Source: CANJIV01 sp046330225
Lineage (GTDB): Bacteria; Actinomycetota; Thermoleophilia; Solirubrobacterales; Solirubrobacteraceae
Length of the DNA stretch: 64,000 nt
Reading direction: 5' to 3'
NCBI GenBank assembly: GCA_046330225.1
Contig: JAXLTD010000010.1
Span: forward strand, 72,775-136,774
The notes under the pieces: model-generated
The model's database searches: none
What the model was told of the DNA's origin: nothing
The model's input: the letters and a program-made list of their open reading frames with translations, nothing else
Shown here: one piece after another, positions 20,399 to 28,724 of the stretch
Layout: each line of letters starts with the position of its first letter
How positions within the stretch are numbered: the stretch's first letter is position 1
Translations under genes and position numbers: made by a program

Positions 20399-21214
20399 AT
20401 GGCGGTGGCGGAGGATTCCCGCGGCGCCTCGGCGCCCGAGCGGCGCGAGGCCCTCAAGGCGGTCTGGCACGAGGCCCGGTCGTGCGAGCGCTGTGCGCTG
20501 GCCGCGACCCGCACGACGGTGGTCTTCGGCGCCGGCGACGCCGACGCCGACCTGATGTTCGTCGGCGAGGCGCCGGGCCGCCACGAGGACGCCCAGGGCC
20601 TCCCGTTCGTGGGCCAGGCGGGCAAGCTCCTCGACTCCCTGCTCGGCGAGATCGGGCTCGAGCGGGCCGACGTGTTCATCGCCAACGTCCTCAAGTGCCG
20701 CCCGCCCGGCAACCGCGATCCGCTGCCCGGCGAGATCGAGGCCTGTGCGGGCTACCTGCGCTCGCAGGTCGCGCTCATCCAGCCTCGGGTGATCTGCACG
20801 CTGGGCAACTTCGCGACGAAGCTCCTGCGCCAGTCTCCGGAGGGCATCTCGCGGGTGCACGGGCGCGCCGAGATCCGCGTGGTCGCCGGGCGGGCCGTGC
20901 GGCTGTACCCGGTGTTTCACCCGGCCGCCGCGCTCTACAACCGTGCGACCGGCGTCCCGCAGTTGCAGGAGGACTTCGCCCGGCTGCCCGAGCTGCTCGC
21001 GCTGCCGCCCGTGCCGCAGCCCGAGCCGGCGGCGCCGGAGGGCGGCGAGGCCGCATCGGATGCGGCCGCCGCGGACGGGAACCCGGCGGCGGCCGCTCCG
21101 GACGGCCGCTCGGCCACCCAGGCTGCCGCGGCGCCGGAGCCGGCGCCCGCGCCGCCGTCTGCCCCGGGGGACGGCGGCGCGTCGCCGTCCGAGGAGCAGC
21201 TCGGCCTGTTCTGA
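20399..21214 (+). CDS. Family-4 uracil-DNA glycosylase with C-terminal clamp-binding motif
   Basis: This 271-residue protein has a catalytic domain (about residues 20-200) of the iron-sulfur family-4 uracil-DNA glycosylases. Cysteines 29, 32, 100 and 116 (C-X2-C and C-X15-C) would hold the 4Fe-4S cluster. Other motifs are GEAPGRHED at 57-65, NVLKCRPPGNR at 96-106 and the HP motif VFHPAAALY at 172-180. Residues 203-265 are Ala/Pro/Glu-rich and disordered-looking, and the protein ends EEQLGLF. QLGLF matches the QLxLF beta-clamp-binding peptide, suggesting tethering to the replication or repair clamp. Start ATG fits a leaderless promoter. It converges with the dodecin gene. Confidence 0.9.
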   Translation: MAVAEDSRGASAPERREALKAVWHEARSCERCALAATRTTVVFGAGDADADLMFVGEAPGRHEDAQGLPFVGQAGKLLDSLLGEIGLERADVFIANVLKCRPPGNRDPLPGEIEACAGYLRSQVALIQPRVICTLGNFATKLLRQSPEGISRVHGRAEIRVVAGRAVRLYPVFHPAAALYNRATGVPQLQEDFARLPELLALPPVPQPEPAAPEGGEAASDAAAADGNPAAAAPDGRSATQAAAAPEPAPAPPSAPGDGGASPSEEQLGLF

Positions 21215-21293
21215 GCACCACCACGGCGGCGCTGGCGGCCGGCGCCCAGCCTCCCCGGCCAGCCCGCGCGCCCCCGGGGGTTCGAGACGGGTC

Positions 21294-21500
21294 CTAGGTG
21301 CTCACCTGCTCGATGAGGAACGCGACCCGGACGTGGGCGCGCCACTCGTCGAGGTTCTCGCCGCGCAGGCCGGTCGAGACGACGTCGACGGCCTTGATGT
21401 TGCGCAGCGTCTTGCGCGCGTCGGCCAGCGCCTGCTGGACCGCGTCGTCGGAGCTGACGGGCGAGCTGCCGACCAGCTCGATGATCTTCACGACCGCCAC
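21294..21500 (-). CDS. Dodecin (flavin-binding)
   Basis: A 68-residue dodecin, the small protein that assembles into 12-mers and stores flavin or flavin-CoA. It has the VKIIELVGSSPVSSDDAVQ start, the helix ALADARKTLRNI and the strands VDVVSTGLRG and RAHVRVAFLIE. The length is typical. The usual Trp of the family flavin site (as in SxESW) is replaced here by Ser (SPVSS), so flavin stacking may differ. The start is GTG with AGGAGG just upstream. Confidence 0.9.
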   Translation of the reverse strand: MAVVKIIELVGSSPVSSDDAVQQALADARKTLRNIKAVDVVSTGLRGENLDEWRAHVRVAFLIEQVST

Positions 21501-21537
21501 GGGGCCTCCTCGTCTCGGATGGGCACTCGGCGGGACG

Positions 21538-22455
21538 CTACTTCCCGGGCGGGCCGCCTGCCAATCCGCCCTGGCGGGCCGCCCGGAGCGCAGCGAGCTG
21601 GCGCCGTTCGCGGCCCGAGTCCCGGCCGAGCACGGCCCGCCCGGCCGCCCGCGTGGCGAACGTGAGCGCCTGGGCGGCGTCGTCCAGGGCGAGGGCGCGC
21701 GGCCCGAGCTGGGCGACCACCGCCCGCCGCCGGGCGGCCAGCAGCTCGACCGGCTCGCCCCCGAAGGCGGGGCCGGTGGCGTGGGCGCCCGCGTGGCGCA
21801 GGGCGATCTCCGGGTGCAGCTCGGTGGGGACCCCGGCGGCGCGGGCCCGCAGGCAGAGGTCCATGTCCTCGGCGTAGAGGAAGACGCCGGGGTCGAACGG
21901 CCCGAGGCGTCGCAGCGCGGCCGTCCGTCCGGCCAGGCAGGCGCCGATCGCCCAGCCGACCGTGCGGGACCGCTCGGCCCGCCACGGCTCGGCGCGGACC
22001 CGGATCGCCGGGGGCAGGAGCGGCGGATGCACGAGCGCCGGCACCAGCGCGCCGACGGTGCCGGGCAGGGGGTGGGCGCTGCGCTGCGGCGAGCCGTCCG
22101 GGTTGAGCAGGCGGGGCGCGGCGAGCACGTCGCGCGCCCGCACGGCCGCGACGAGGCGGAGCAGGCCCGCGTCGAGCAGCTCGACGTCCGGGTTCAGGAG
22201 CACGGTCACGTCGCTGGCGGCCCGGGCGAGGCCGGCGTTCGAGGCGGCCCCGAAGCCCGGGTTGGCCGGCAGCGAGATCACCTCGGCCCCCCAGGCCCGG
22301 GCCTGGCCGGCGCCGTCGTCGCGCGATCCGGAGTCGGCCACGACGACCTGGGGGCGCGGGTCGAGCCAGCGGCCGACCGTGTGCAGCAGCCGGGCGAGGT
22401 CCGGGCCCGAGTCGTGGATGACGACGACGGCCGTGAAGGGCGGGGCGGCGCTCAC
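21538..22455 (-). CDS. GT2 glycosyltransferase (rhamnosyltransferase/WbbL-like)
   Basis: A 305-residue GT-A-fold enzyme. It has the nucleotide-binding start FTAVVVIHDSGPDL, VVVADSGSRD, the LLNPDVELL acidic region replacing a simple DxD, and the family motif FLYAEDMDLCLRA typical of WbbL-type transferases that add rhamnose or a similar sugar. It starts with GTG overlapping the TGA of the next gene upstream (GTGA), so the two glycosyltransferases are translated together. It is soluble apart from possible peripheral association. Donor and acceptor are unknown; the region points to a cell-surface polysaccharide. Confidence 0.87.
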   Translation of the reverse strand: MSAAPPFTAVVVIHDSGPDLARLLHTVGRWLDPRPQVVVADSGSRDDGAGQARAWGAEVISLPANPGFGAASNAGLARAASDVTVLLNPDVELLDAGLLRLVAAVRARDVLAAPRLLNPDGSPQRSAHPLPGTVGALVPALVHPPLLPPAIRVRAEPWRAERSRTVGWAIGACLAGRTAALRRLGPFDPGVFLYAEDMDLCLRARAAGVPTELHPEIALRHAGAHATGPAFGGEPVELLAARRRAVVAQLGPRALALDDAAQALTFATRAAGRAVLGRDSGRERRQLAALRAARQGGLAGGPPGK

Positions 22456-23582
22456 CGCGGCGCGCTCCGGGCCTCGTCGAGCACGGCGCCGAGCCGCGCG
22501 GCCCAGGCGTCGGCGCCGTAGCGCTCGGCGGCGCGGGCCCGGCCGGCGGCTCCGGCGGCCGCGGCCGTGCCGCGCGAGGCGAGCAGCGACTGCAGGGCGG
22601 CCGCCGCCGCGCCGGGGTCGCCGGCCCGGTAGCGCCGCCCGCACGCGCCGTCGGCGATCTCGGCGGGGCCGCCGGCGTCCGGCGCGACGACCGGCCGCCC
22701 GGCGGCCATCGCCTCCACGAGCACCATGCCGAAGGGCTCCCGCGGGGCGCAGTGCAGCAGGCAGGTGGCTTCGCGCAGCAGCGCCGCGGCGTCGTGGCGG
22801 CCGGGCCGCAGCTCGACGCGGCCCCGGAGGTCGGGCGCGTCCGCCCGCGCCCGCAGGCGCGCCAGCGTCGCCTCCCCGTCGGCGCCGAGCACGGGCCCGG
22901 CCACCGTGAGGCGCAGTCCCGGCAGCGCGGGCAGGGCCGCGGCCGCCGCCTCGAGCGCGAGATCCGGGCGCTTCCAGCCGACGATCGCTCCGAGCACGAG
23001 CACGCGCGGCGGCGGATCCGGGGCCAGCGGCAGCGCCGCGAAGCGGACGAGGTCGGTTCCCGGCGGCACGACGCGGGTCCGCCGCGCCAGTGCCCCGCGC
23101 GGCGCGAAGTCCGTGATCACGGCGCCCGACGGGGCGGCGATCCGCTGCGCTCGGCGGGCGGCGGCGTGGGCGGCGGCGCGCAGCGGCGCGCTGGGCATGA
23201 AGTCGTTCAGCTGCATCACGAGCGCCGGGGCGGGCTCGAGGCCCGCGAGCGCCGGCACGGCCGCGAAGGCCGGGCGCAGGCTCCAGGCAGCGACCACCTC
23301 GGGCCGGAGCGCCTCGAGGACCCGGCGCACGGCCCGGGCCTGGGCGCCCGCGGCGCGGGCCGCGGCGGCCCGCACGCTCGCGCCTCCGCGGAAGGCCAGC
23401 GGCTGGGGAGGAATGGGCAGGACCCGCACGCCGGCGGTCGCGGCGGCGTCGGCGAGCGGCCCCGGGGGACAGGCGAGCGCAACGCCGTCCAGGCGCGTCG
23501 CGGCGTCGAGGAGGATCTGCTCGGCTCCGCCGAGCACCTGCGCCGAGGCAACCAGGAGGGTGGGCGTAGCGGACCGCGGCAC
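22452..23582 (-). CDS. GT4 glycosyltransferase
   Basis: This 376-residue GT-B protein shows an N-terminal acceptor domain beginning PTLLVASAQVLGGAEQILL, a central VLGAIVGWKRPDLALEA (the donor-domain start), and the GT4 signature EPFGMVLVEAMAAGRPVVAPD with E-x7-E. It probably transfers a sugar from a nucleotide donor in surface glycan synthesis. The GTG start at 23582 is 11 bases after a TAGGGT element and is divergent from another GT4 gene with only about 80 bases between them. Confidence 0.87.
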   Translation of the reverse strand: MPRSATPTLLVASAQVLGGAEQILLDAATRLDGVALACPPGPLADAAATAGVRVLPIPPQPLAFRGGASVRAAAARAAGAQARAVRRVLEALRPEVVAAWSLRPAFAAVPALAGLEPAPALVMQLNDFMPSAPLRAAAHAAARRAQRIAAPSGAVITDFAPRGALARRTRVVPPGTDLVRFAALPLAPDPPPRVLVLGAIVGWKRPDLALEAAAAALPALPGLRLTVAGPVLGADGEATLARLRARADAPDLRGRVELRPGRHDAAALLREATCLLHCAPREPFGMVLVEAMAAGRPVVAPDAGGPAEIADGACGRRYRAGDPGAAAAALQSLLASRGTAAAAGAAGRARAAERYGADAWAARLGAVLDEARSAPR

Positions 23583-23593
23583 GGGGCGACGCG

Positions 23594-23599
23594 ACCCTA
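23594..23599 (-). promoter_or_regulatory. TAGGGT -10 element for the minus-strand GT4-GT2 pair
   Basis: Eleven bases before the GTG at 23582, giving a leader of about five bases. One half of a divergent promoter pair. Confidence 0.4.
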
Positions 23600-23647
23600 G
23601 ACGATTCGGCCCGCCGCGGGCGCCTCCGTCGCCGGGGTCGCTCCGGA

Positions 23648-23653
23648 TAGACT
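23648..23653 (+). promoter_or_regulatory. TAGACT -10 element for the plus-strand GT4
   Basis: Ten bases before ATG 23664, the same spacing as uvrA. The other half of the divergent pair. Confidence 0.45.
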
Positions 23654-23663
23654 CGCGCGGCAC

Positions 23664-24872
23664 ATGGAGGAGGGACGGATCTCGCAGCCCCGGATCCAGG
23701 ACCGGGATGACCGCGCCGCGCCGCGCGTCGCGCTGGTCCACGACTTCCTGCTCGACATCCGCGGCGCCGAGCGCGTGTTCGCCGCGATCTGCGCGATCTG
23801 GCCCGATGCCGACGTGTTCACGGCGGTGTACGACGAGCGCGGGACCGAGCGGCGCTTCGCTGGCCGGCGCATCCACACCTCCTACCTCCAGCGGCTGCAC
23901 CCGACCTCGGCGACCTTCCGGTCCCTGCTGCCGCTGTACCCGAACGCCATCGAGCGCCTGGACCTGTCGAGCTACGACGTCGTCGTGTCCTCCTCCAGCG
24001 CCTGGGCGCACGGCGTGATCGCCGACGAGGCCACCCACATCTGCTACTGCCACAACCCGTTCCGCTACGCCTGGAACGCCCGCGAGGCGACGCTCTCGCA
24101 GCGCGGGCCGGTCGGGCGGGCAGCGCTTGGCGCGCTGTTCTCCCGCTGGCGCCAGTGGGACTGGATCGCCGCGCAGCGGGTCGACCGCTATGTGGCCAAC
24201 TCGCGCACCACGCAGCGGCGGATCGAGCGCTACTACGGGCGCGAGTCCACCGTCCTGTATCCGCCCGTGGAGACCGCCCGGTTCGCCCCGGGGCCGGTCG
24301 GCGACTACTACGTCGTCCTCTCCGAACTCATGCCGCACAAGCGGATCGAGGTCGCGGTCGAGGCGTTCAACCGCCTGCGGCGGCCGCTCGTCGTCCTCGG
24401 CGACGGCCCCGACTCGCGCCGCCTGCGGCGCCTGGCCGGCCCGACCGTGCGCTTCGAGGGCCGCGTCTCCGATGCCCGGGTCGCCCACGTGCTCCAGGGC
24501 GCGCGGGCCCTCGTGGTCACGGCCACCGAGGAGTTCGGCATCGCCGCGGTCGAGGCCCAGGCCGCCGGGCGGCCGGTGGTCGCCCTGGCCGAGGGCGGCG
24601 TGCGCGAGACGGTGACCGAGGGCGAGACGGGCACCTTCTACCTCGCCCCCGACCCGGAGGCCCTGGCCGCCGCGGTGGCGGACTTCGATCCCCTGGAGAT
24701 CGATCCGGCCGCCTGCACCGCCAGCGCGGCCCGCTTCGACGCCGAGCGGTTCGGGCGCACGCTGCGGGCGATCGTCGACGAGACCCGCGGCGAGGCGACG
24801 GCGCGCCCGCCGCACCCGCGGGTGCGGCGCCGCAGCCGCCGCGGCCCGGGCCGCTGGCGCCTGCCGGCCTGA
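23664..24872 (+). CDS. GT4 glycosyltransferase (mannosyltransferase-like)
   Basis: A 402-residue GT-B enzyme. The N-terminal domain has VALVHDFLLDIRGAERVF (the glycine-poor nucleotide loop variant of WbaZ/PimB-like mannosyltransferases) and the conserved YCHNPFRYAW. The C-terminal domain has VVLSELMPHKRIEVAVEAF and the signature ATEEFGIAAVEAQAAGRPVVA, with both catalytic-site glutamates. The last 30 residues are very Arg-rich. It probably adds a mannose-type sugar to a lipid-linked glycan at the cytoplasmic face. The following methyltransferase converges with it. Confidence 0.88.
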   Translation: MEEGRISQPRIQDRDDRAAPRVALVHDFLLDIRGAERVFAAICAIWPDADVFTAVYDERGTERRFAGRRIHTSYLQRLHPTSATFRSLLPLYPNAIERLDLSSYDVVVSSSSAWAHGVIADEATHICYCHNPFRYAWNAREATLSQRGPVGRAALGALFSRWRQWDWIAAQRVDRYVANSRTTQRRIERYYGRESTVLYPPVETARFAPGPVGDYYVVLSELMPHKRIEVAVEAFNRLRRPLVVLGDGPDSRRLRRLAGPTVRFEGRVSDARVAHVLQGARALVVTATEEFGIAAVEAQAAGRPVVALAEGGVRETVTEGETGTFYLAPDPEALAAAVADFDPLEIDPAACTASAARFDAERFGRTLRAIVDETRGEATARPPHPRVRRRSRRGPGRWRLPA

Positions 24873-24894
24873 GCCCAGCGCGGACGCCGCCGGT

Positions 24895-25533
24895 CTAGGC
24901 CTGCGCGCGGGGCGTGTCGGGATCGCAGGCGATCACGACGACGAACCCGTTGCCGTTCTTGCGGTCGGGATCCTCGGTGGCCACGACCTCCAGGCCGAGC
25001 GCGGCGCAGAGCGCAACGAAGCTCTCGCAGGTCCAGGCGGTCCAGTGCCGGTCCTCTTCGGACGTGAAGCCCGCGGCGTGGCGGGCCAGCAGGTGGTCGA
25101 CGGGATCCAGCGCGCGGTCGTAGTCGAAGGTCCGGTCGCGGTGGGGGACCACCAGGAACAGGTAGCGGCGGGCCACGCGCTCCCACTCGAGCAGCGCGCG
25201 GACGGGGTCCGGGAAGTGCTCGATCACGTGGGAGGCGAGCACGAAGTCCACGGACTTGTCGTCGAACGGCAGGTCGTCGCCCGAGGCGACGACGTCCACC
25301 GGCAGGACCTCCCCGGCCAGCCGCCGCTCCTCCGCCTGGTATTTGGGGTCCTTCTCGCGCGTGACGTCGACGTTCAGCGCGCGAACCGGGAAGCGGTTGT
25401 GCGCGCTCCCGCCGATCTCGATGCCGCTCAGTCCGGCGAGGTAGCGGCGGGCCAGGGCGGTGCCGCGCCGCTGGCGCACGCGCCAGGCCACGCCGTTGCG
25501 CACGCGCTGCGGAAGTCGGGCCGCCGAGGGCAC
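24895..25533 (-). CDS. SAM-dependent methyltransferase
   Basis: A 212-residue class I methyltransferase, degenerate in motif I (GIEIGGSAHNRF) but with a clear post-motif region DKSVDFVLASHVIEHFPDPVR and the strand RYLFLVVPHRDRTFDYDR. The C-terminal VVVIACDP strand completes the fold. The His/Asp-rich segment after the post-motif is also seen in methyltransferases that act on sugar moieties, but the substrate is not clear. The GTG start at 25533 is six bases after a TACGAT element, and it is divergent from the flippase gene. Confidence 0.75.
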   Translation of the reverse strand: MPSAARLPQRVRNGVAWRVRQRRGTALARRYLAGLSGIEIGGSAHNRFPVRALNVDVTREKDPKYQAEERRLAGEVLPVDVVASGDDLPFDDKSVDFVLASHVIEHFPDPVRALLEWERVARRYLFLVVPHRDRTFDYDRALDPVDHLLARHAAGFTSEEDRHWTAWTCESFVALCAALGLEVVATEDPDRKNGNGFVVVIACDPDTPRAQA

Positions 25534-25539
25534 CGCCGG

Positions 25540-25545
25540 ATCGTA
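25540..25545 (-). promoter_or_regulatory. TACGAT -10 element, leaderless methyltransferase gene
   Basis: Six bases before the GTG at 25533. Its partner for the plus strand lies 18 bases away. Confidence 0.5.
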
Positions 25546-25563
25546 GCCCGGGACCGGCGCCCG

Positions 25564-25569
25564 TAGGCT
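25564..25569 (+). promoter_or_regulatory. TAGGCT -10 element, leaderless flippase gene
   Basis: Eight bases before ATG 25578. It decides against an alternative TTG start at 25569. Confidence 0.55.
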
Positions 25570-25577
25570 TGTCCGCG

Positions 25578-27095
25578 ATGCGACCCCTGGTGCGCAACGT
25601 CGCGGCCAACATGGGCGCCGCCGTCGCCGGCATTCTCGTTGCCCTCGTCTCGACGCCGCTCATCCTCGGCCACGTCGGGAAGTCCGGCTACGGCGTCTGG
25701 ACGCTCTCGATGGCCTTCGTCGTCTACCTGTCGATCGCCGAGGCCGGGCTGGCCCCTGCCGCCCAGCGCTTCGTCGCCGTCGCGCACGGCGCCGGGGACG
25801 CCCCGGCCGCCCGCGGGATCCTCTGGAGCACCCTCGGGGCCTACGTGGCCGTCGGGGCGGCCGTGGGCGCCGCGATCGGGCTCGGGGCGCCGGCGATCGC
25901 GGGGATCTTCGACTTCCCGCCCGAGCTCGAGTCCAGCGCCGAGGAGCTGCTGCGCCTGGTCGGGATCGGGATTCCGCTCGCGCTGGCCGGGGCCGCGCTC
26001 GCGAACGTCCAGCAGGGGCTCGGCCGCTTCCCGGCCACCACCGCCACGACGGTGCTCGGATCGCTCGCGTACCTCGGGACGCTGGTGGCGCTCATCGCCG
26101 CGGACGCGCCGCTCGGCGAGCTCGGGTTCGCGGTCCTGGCCCAGCAGGGCGTGATCCTCGTGGCGCGGGCCGTGCTCCTGCGCGACGTCATCGCCGCCGG
26201 CCCGCCGGCCTTGGTCAGCCGCCGCCAGGCCCGGGAGATGCTGGCCTTCTCGGGGCGCCTGCAGGCCTCGGTGCTGTCGCTGCTCATCAACGGGCAGAGC
26301 GACAAGGTCGTGGTCGGCCTCGTCGCGCCGCCGGCGACCGTCGCCTCCGTCGGGATCGCCGCGCAGGTCGCCGAGGCCGGGCGCGCGGTGGCCGCCGCGC
26401 CGCTCGTCCCGGTGGTCAGCCGCCTGAGCCAGGTCGTGGGCGCGGCCGACCACGAGCGGCTGCACCGGGAGTTCGCCCGGCTCGACGGCCTGTGGACCGG
26501 GGCGGTGCTCGGCGCCGTGGCGATCGGCGCCGCCTGCGCCGATCCGCTCCTCGAAGCCTGGCTGGGGAGCGGCTACGGCCAGGCCGCCGCGTTTGCGTCG
26601 ATGCTCATCGTGGCGTACGGCGCGAACATCCTCGCCGGGGTCCGGATGGCCTACCTGCGGGCGGTCGGGAGGATCGCCCTGGAGGCCAGGTCGGGCCTCC
26701 TGGTGATCGGGCTGAACATCGCCTTCACCATCCCGCTGGCGATCGCTTTCGGGGCGCCCGGGGTCGTGGCGGGCACCCTGGCCGCCTATCTCCTGGGGAC
26801 GGCGTGGGTCTTCGCCCGCTTTCCCGCGTCCGCGCCGGAGGCGGGGCGCCTGCCGGCGCCGCTCGCCGTGCGCACCGTCGCGGCGGCCCTCGCCTGCGCG
26901 GCGGCGGCCGCCGCCGGATGCCTGGGCATCGTCGCGGCGCTGCCGCGCGGGTGGAGCCTTCCGGTCGTCGGCGCCGCGATGGGCCTGGCGTTCCTCGCCT
27001 ACCTCGGGGCCGGCCTGGGCCTGCGGCCACGGCGCGGGGCGGCGCGCGCGCTCCTCGCCGGTCCGGACGCCGCCGACGCCCCGGGCACCGGCTGA
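25578..27095 (+). CDS. Polysaccharide/lipid-linked oligosaccharide flippase (Wzx/MOP type)
   Basis: A 505-residue protein with about 13-14 membrane segments, starting RPLVRNVAANMGAAVAGIL. The first helices and the GKSGYGVWTLSMAF motif are typical of the MOP-superfamily polysaccharide flippases that turn undecaprenyl-linked repeat units across the membrane. The second half repeats the pattern (GLVAPPATVASVGIAAQ, GQSDKVVV). A second flippase occurs at 54.7-56.1 kb, so two different lipid-linked glycans may be exported. It ends five bases before the stop of the convergent GT-C gene. Confidence 0.85.
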   Translation: MRPLVRNVAANMGAAVAGILVALVSTPLILGHVGKSGYGVWTLSMAFVVYLSIAEAGLAPAAQRFVAVAHGAGDAPAARGILWSTLGAYVAVGAAVGAAIGLGAPAIAGIFDFPPELESSAEELLRLVGIGIPLALAGAALANVQQGLGRFPATTATTVLGSLAYLGTLVALIAADAPLGELGFAVLAQQGVILVARAVLLRDVIAAGPPALVSRRQAREMLAFSGRLQASVLSLLINGQSDKVVVGLVAPPATVASVGIAAQVAEAGRAVAAAPLVPVVSRLSQVVGAADHERLHREFARLDGLWTGAVLGAVAIGAACADPLLEAWLGSGYGQAAAFASMLIVAYGANILAGVRMAYLRAVGRIALEARSGLLVIGLNIAFTIPLAIAFGAPGVVAGTLAAYLLGTAWVFARFPASAPEAGRLPAPLAVRTVAAALACAAAAAAGCLGIVAALPRGWSLPVVGAAMGLAFLAYLGAGLGLRPRRGAARALLAGPDAADAPGTG

Positions 27096-27100
27096 GCCCG

Positions 27101-28705
27101 TCAGCGCCGGACCAGGATCACCCAGTCGCCGTGGCGGGCGGCGGGCCGGTAGGCGCGGGCCAGGTAGGCGTCGAGGATGCGCACGCCGCTCGACGTGCCG
27201 GCCCGGTTGGGCTCGGGCGCGGCGGTCAGCGGGCTGTCGAAGCGCACGACCACCGGCGTCCGGGTCCGCTCCAGGTCGCGCACGATCTCGCGCTGGACCG
27301 GCGCCGAGGTCACCACGCCCGGAGCGGCGATGTCGTAGCGCGTCGGGTTCTGGCGCCCGGCCAGGACGTAGAAGAGCGGGGCGCCCGACGTGACGAGGTC
27401 GCTGCGGCGCGTCGTGACGTAGATCGGCGCCCCCGCCGGGACCCGGGCGCGGACGTCGCGGACCGCCGCCTGGAGCCCCGCCGCATCGGCGCGGCGCACC
27501 CGCACCCCGTCGGCGCCGGGGAGCCCCAGGGCCACGGTGTCCTCGTTCAGCGCCAGGGCGCGCCGGTCGAGGCCCTCGACGACCGCGTAGGCCAGCGCCA
27601 CGGCGGCGACGCCGGCGGCCCCGAGCGCCGCGGGCCGGCGCCAGGAGCCGGCGGGCCGCGGGCCGGCCAGCGCCCAGGCCGCGAGCACGGCGACGAGGAC
27701 GGCCAGCGGCGCGGTGTGGAACTCGTCGGGGCGCACGAGGAGGTAGTGGGCCATCCCGATCCCGAGGATGGCCGCCGCGAGCCGGGGCCAGTCGCGGGCC
27801 CGCTGCCAGCGCACGGCCAGCGCGGCGAGGGCGGCGGCCAGGCCGGCCATCAGCGCGAGCGGGAGGTAGAAGAGCAGGAGCGGCTCGAGGCTGTCCGAGA
27901 CGAACCCGCCCGGCGAGGACGTGTTCAGCGGCCCGGCGTAGTCGAACGGGAACGGGAGCGACTGGTAGTCCGCGAAGTCCTGGACGGGGTAGCGGATGAG
28001 CAGGTCCCAGGAGTCGGCCAGCCCCGCGGACAGCACGACTGGGGCGAACAGCACGGCGGCGGCGGCCGCGGCCGCGGCGGCGAAGCGGCCAAGGCGGCGC
28101 AGGCGCTCGCCGCGCGCCAGCGGGGCGGCCAGCAACGCGGCGGCGATCCCGAGCGCGAGGTAGCCGGCAAACTCGATGCGCCAGACCGCGCACACGCCGG
28201 CGAGCAGCCCGGCCAGGGCGGGGCGGCGCTCGAACAGCAGCAGCGCCCCGAGGCAGAGCGCCAGGGCGATCGGGAACGGGTGCGGCCCGCTCGGATAGGC
28301 CATGGCGAGCGCGCTGGCCAGCCAGGCGGCGAGCGCGAGCGGCGGCGGGGCGGCCCGCCGGGCCAGGCCGTAGGCCAGCACCGCGACCGTCGCGTCGGCC
28401 AGGACGCGGACGATCCGCCAGGCCAGCAGCGACGGGCCAAAGGCGCCCCACAGGCCCCCGAGCAGGTACGGCTGGCCGGGCGGGTAGTACCACCAGAAGT
28501 CGTGGTAGGGCACCTGGCCCTCGGCGATCCGGGCGGCGGCCTGGAGCATCAGGCCCTCGTCGTTGACCTGGATGCCCTGGAGCATCGTGACTGCCGAGAG
28601 CAGCGCCGCCGCGGCGAAGAGCACGGGGACGGCCACCCGGGGCGCGGCCAGCCGGGCCCGCCAGCCGGCGCCGCCGGACTCCGCAGCCGCGGCCGGCTGG
28701 CTCAT
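27101..28705 (-). CDS. GT-C-type integral membrane protein, possible glycosyltransferase
   Basis: A 534-residue membrane protein with about ten to eleven helices and a soluble C-terminal end of about 150 residues. After the first helix comes a loop with VNDEGLMLQAAARIAEGQ, an acidic residue in the position of the catalytic Asp/Glu of GT-C enzymes, then PYHDFWWYYPPGQPYLL, resembling the ArnT/PMT pattern. The C-terminal part (VRARVPAGAPIYVTTRRSD) looks like the periplasmic domain of such transferases. It probably uses a polyprenyl-phosphate sugar outside the membrane. No close family recognised. It is 19 bases from the upstream paralogue-containing gene and likely co-transcribed. Confidence 0.6.
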   Translation of the reverse strand: MSQPAAAAESGGAGWRARLAAPRVAVPVLFAAAALLSAVTMLQGIQVNDEGLMLQAAARIAEGQVPYHDFWWYYPPGQPYLLGGLWGAFGPSLLAWRIVRVLADATVAVLAYGLARRAAPPPLALAAWLASALAMAYPSGPHPFPIALALCLGALLLFERRPALAGLLAGVCAVWRIEFAGYLALGIAAALLAAPLARGERLRRLGRFAAAAAAAAAVLFAPVVLSAGLADSWDLLIRYPVQDFADYQSLPFPFDYAGPLNTSSPGGFVSDSLEPLLLFYLPLALMAGLAAALAALAVRWQRARDWPRLAAAILGIGMAHYLLVRPDEFHTAPLAVLVAVLAAWALAGPRPAGSWRRPAALGAAGVAAVALAYAVVEGLDRRALALNEDTVALGLPGADGVRVRRADAAGLQAAVRDVRARVPAGAPIYVTTRRSDLVTSGAPLFYVLAGRQNPTRYDIAAPGVVTSAPVQREIVRDLERTRTPVVVRFDSPLTAAPEPNRAGTSSGVRILDAYLARAYRPAARHGDWVILVRR

Positions 28706-28724
28706 CGCCGCGCGGGCCGGCGAA

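Noticed and set aside
21270..21297. tRNA-like T-arm sequence (GGGTTCGA-type) between udg and dodecin
   Set aside because: No matching acceptor, D or anticodon arms can be built around it.
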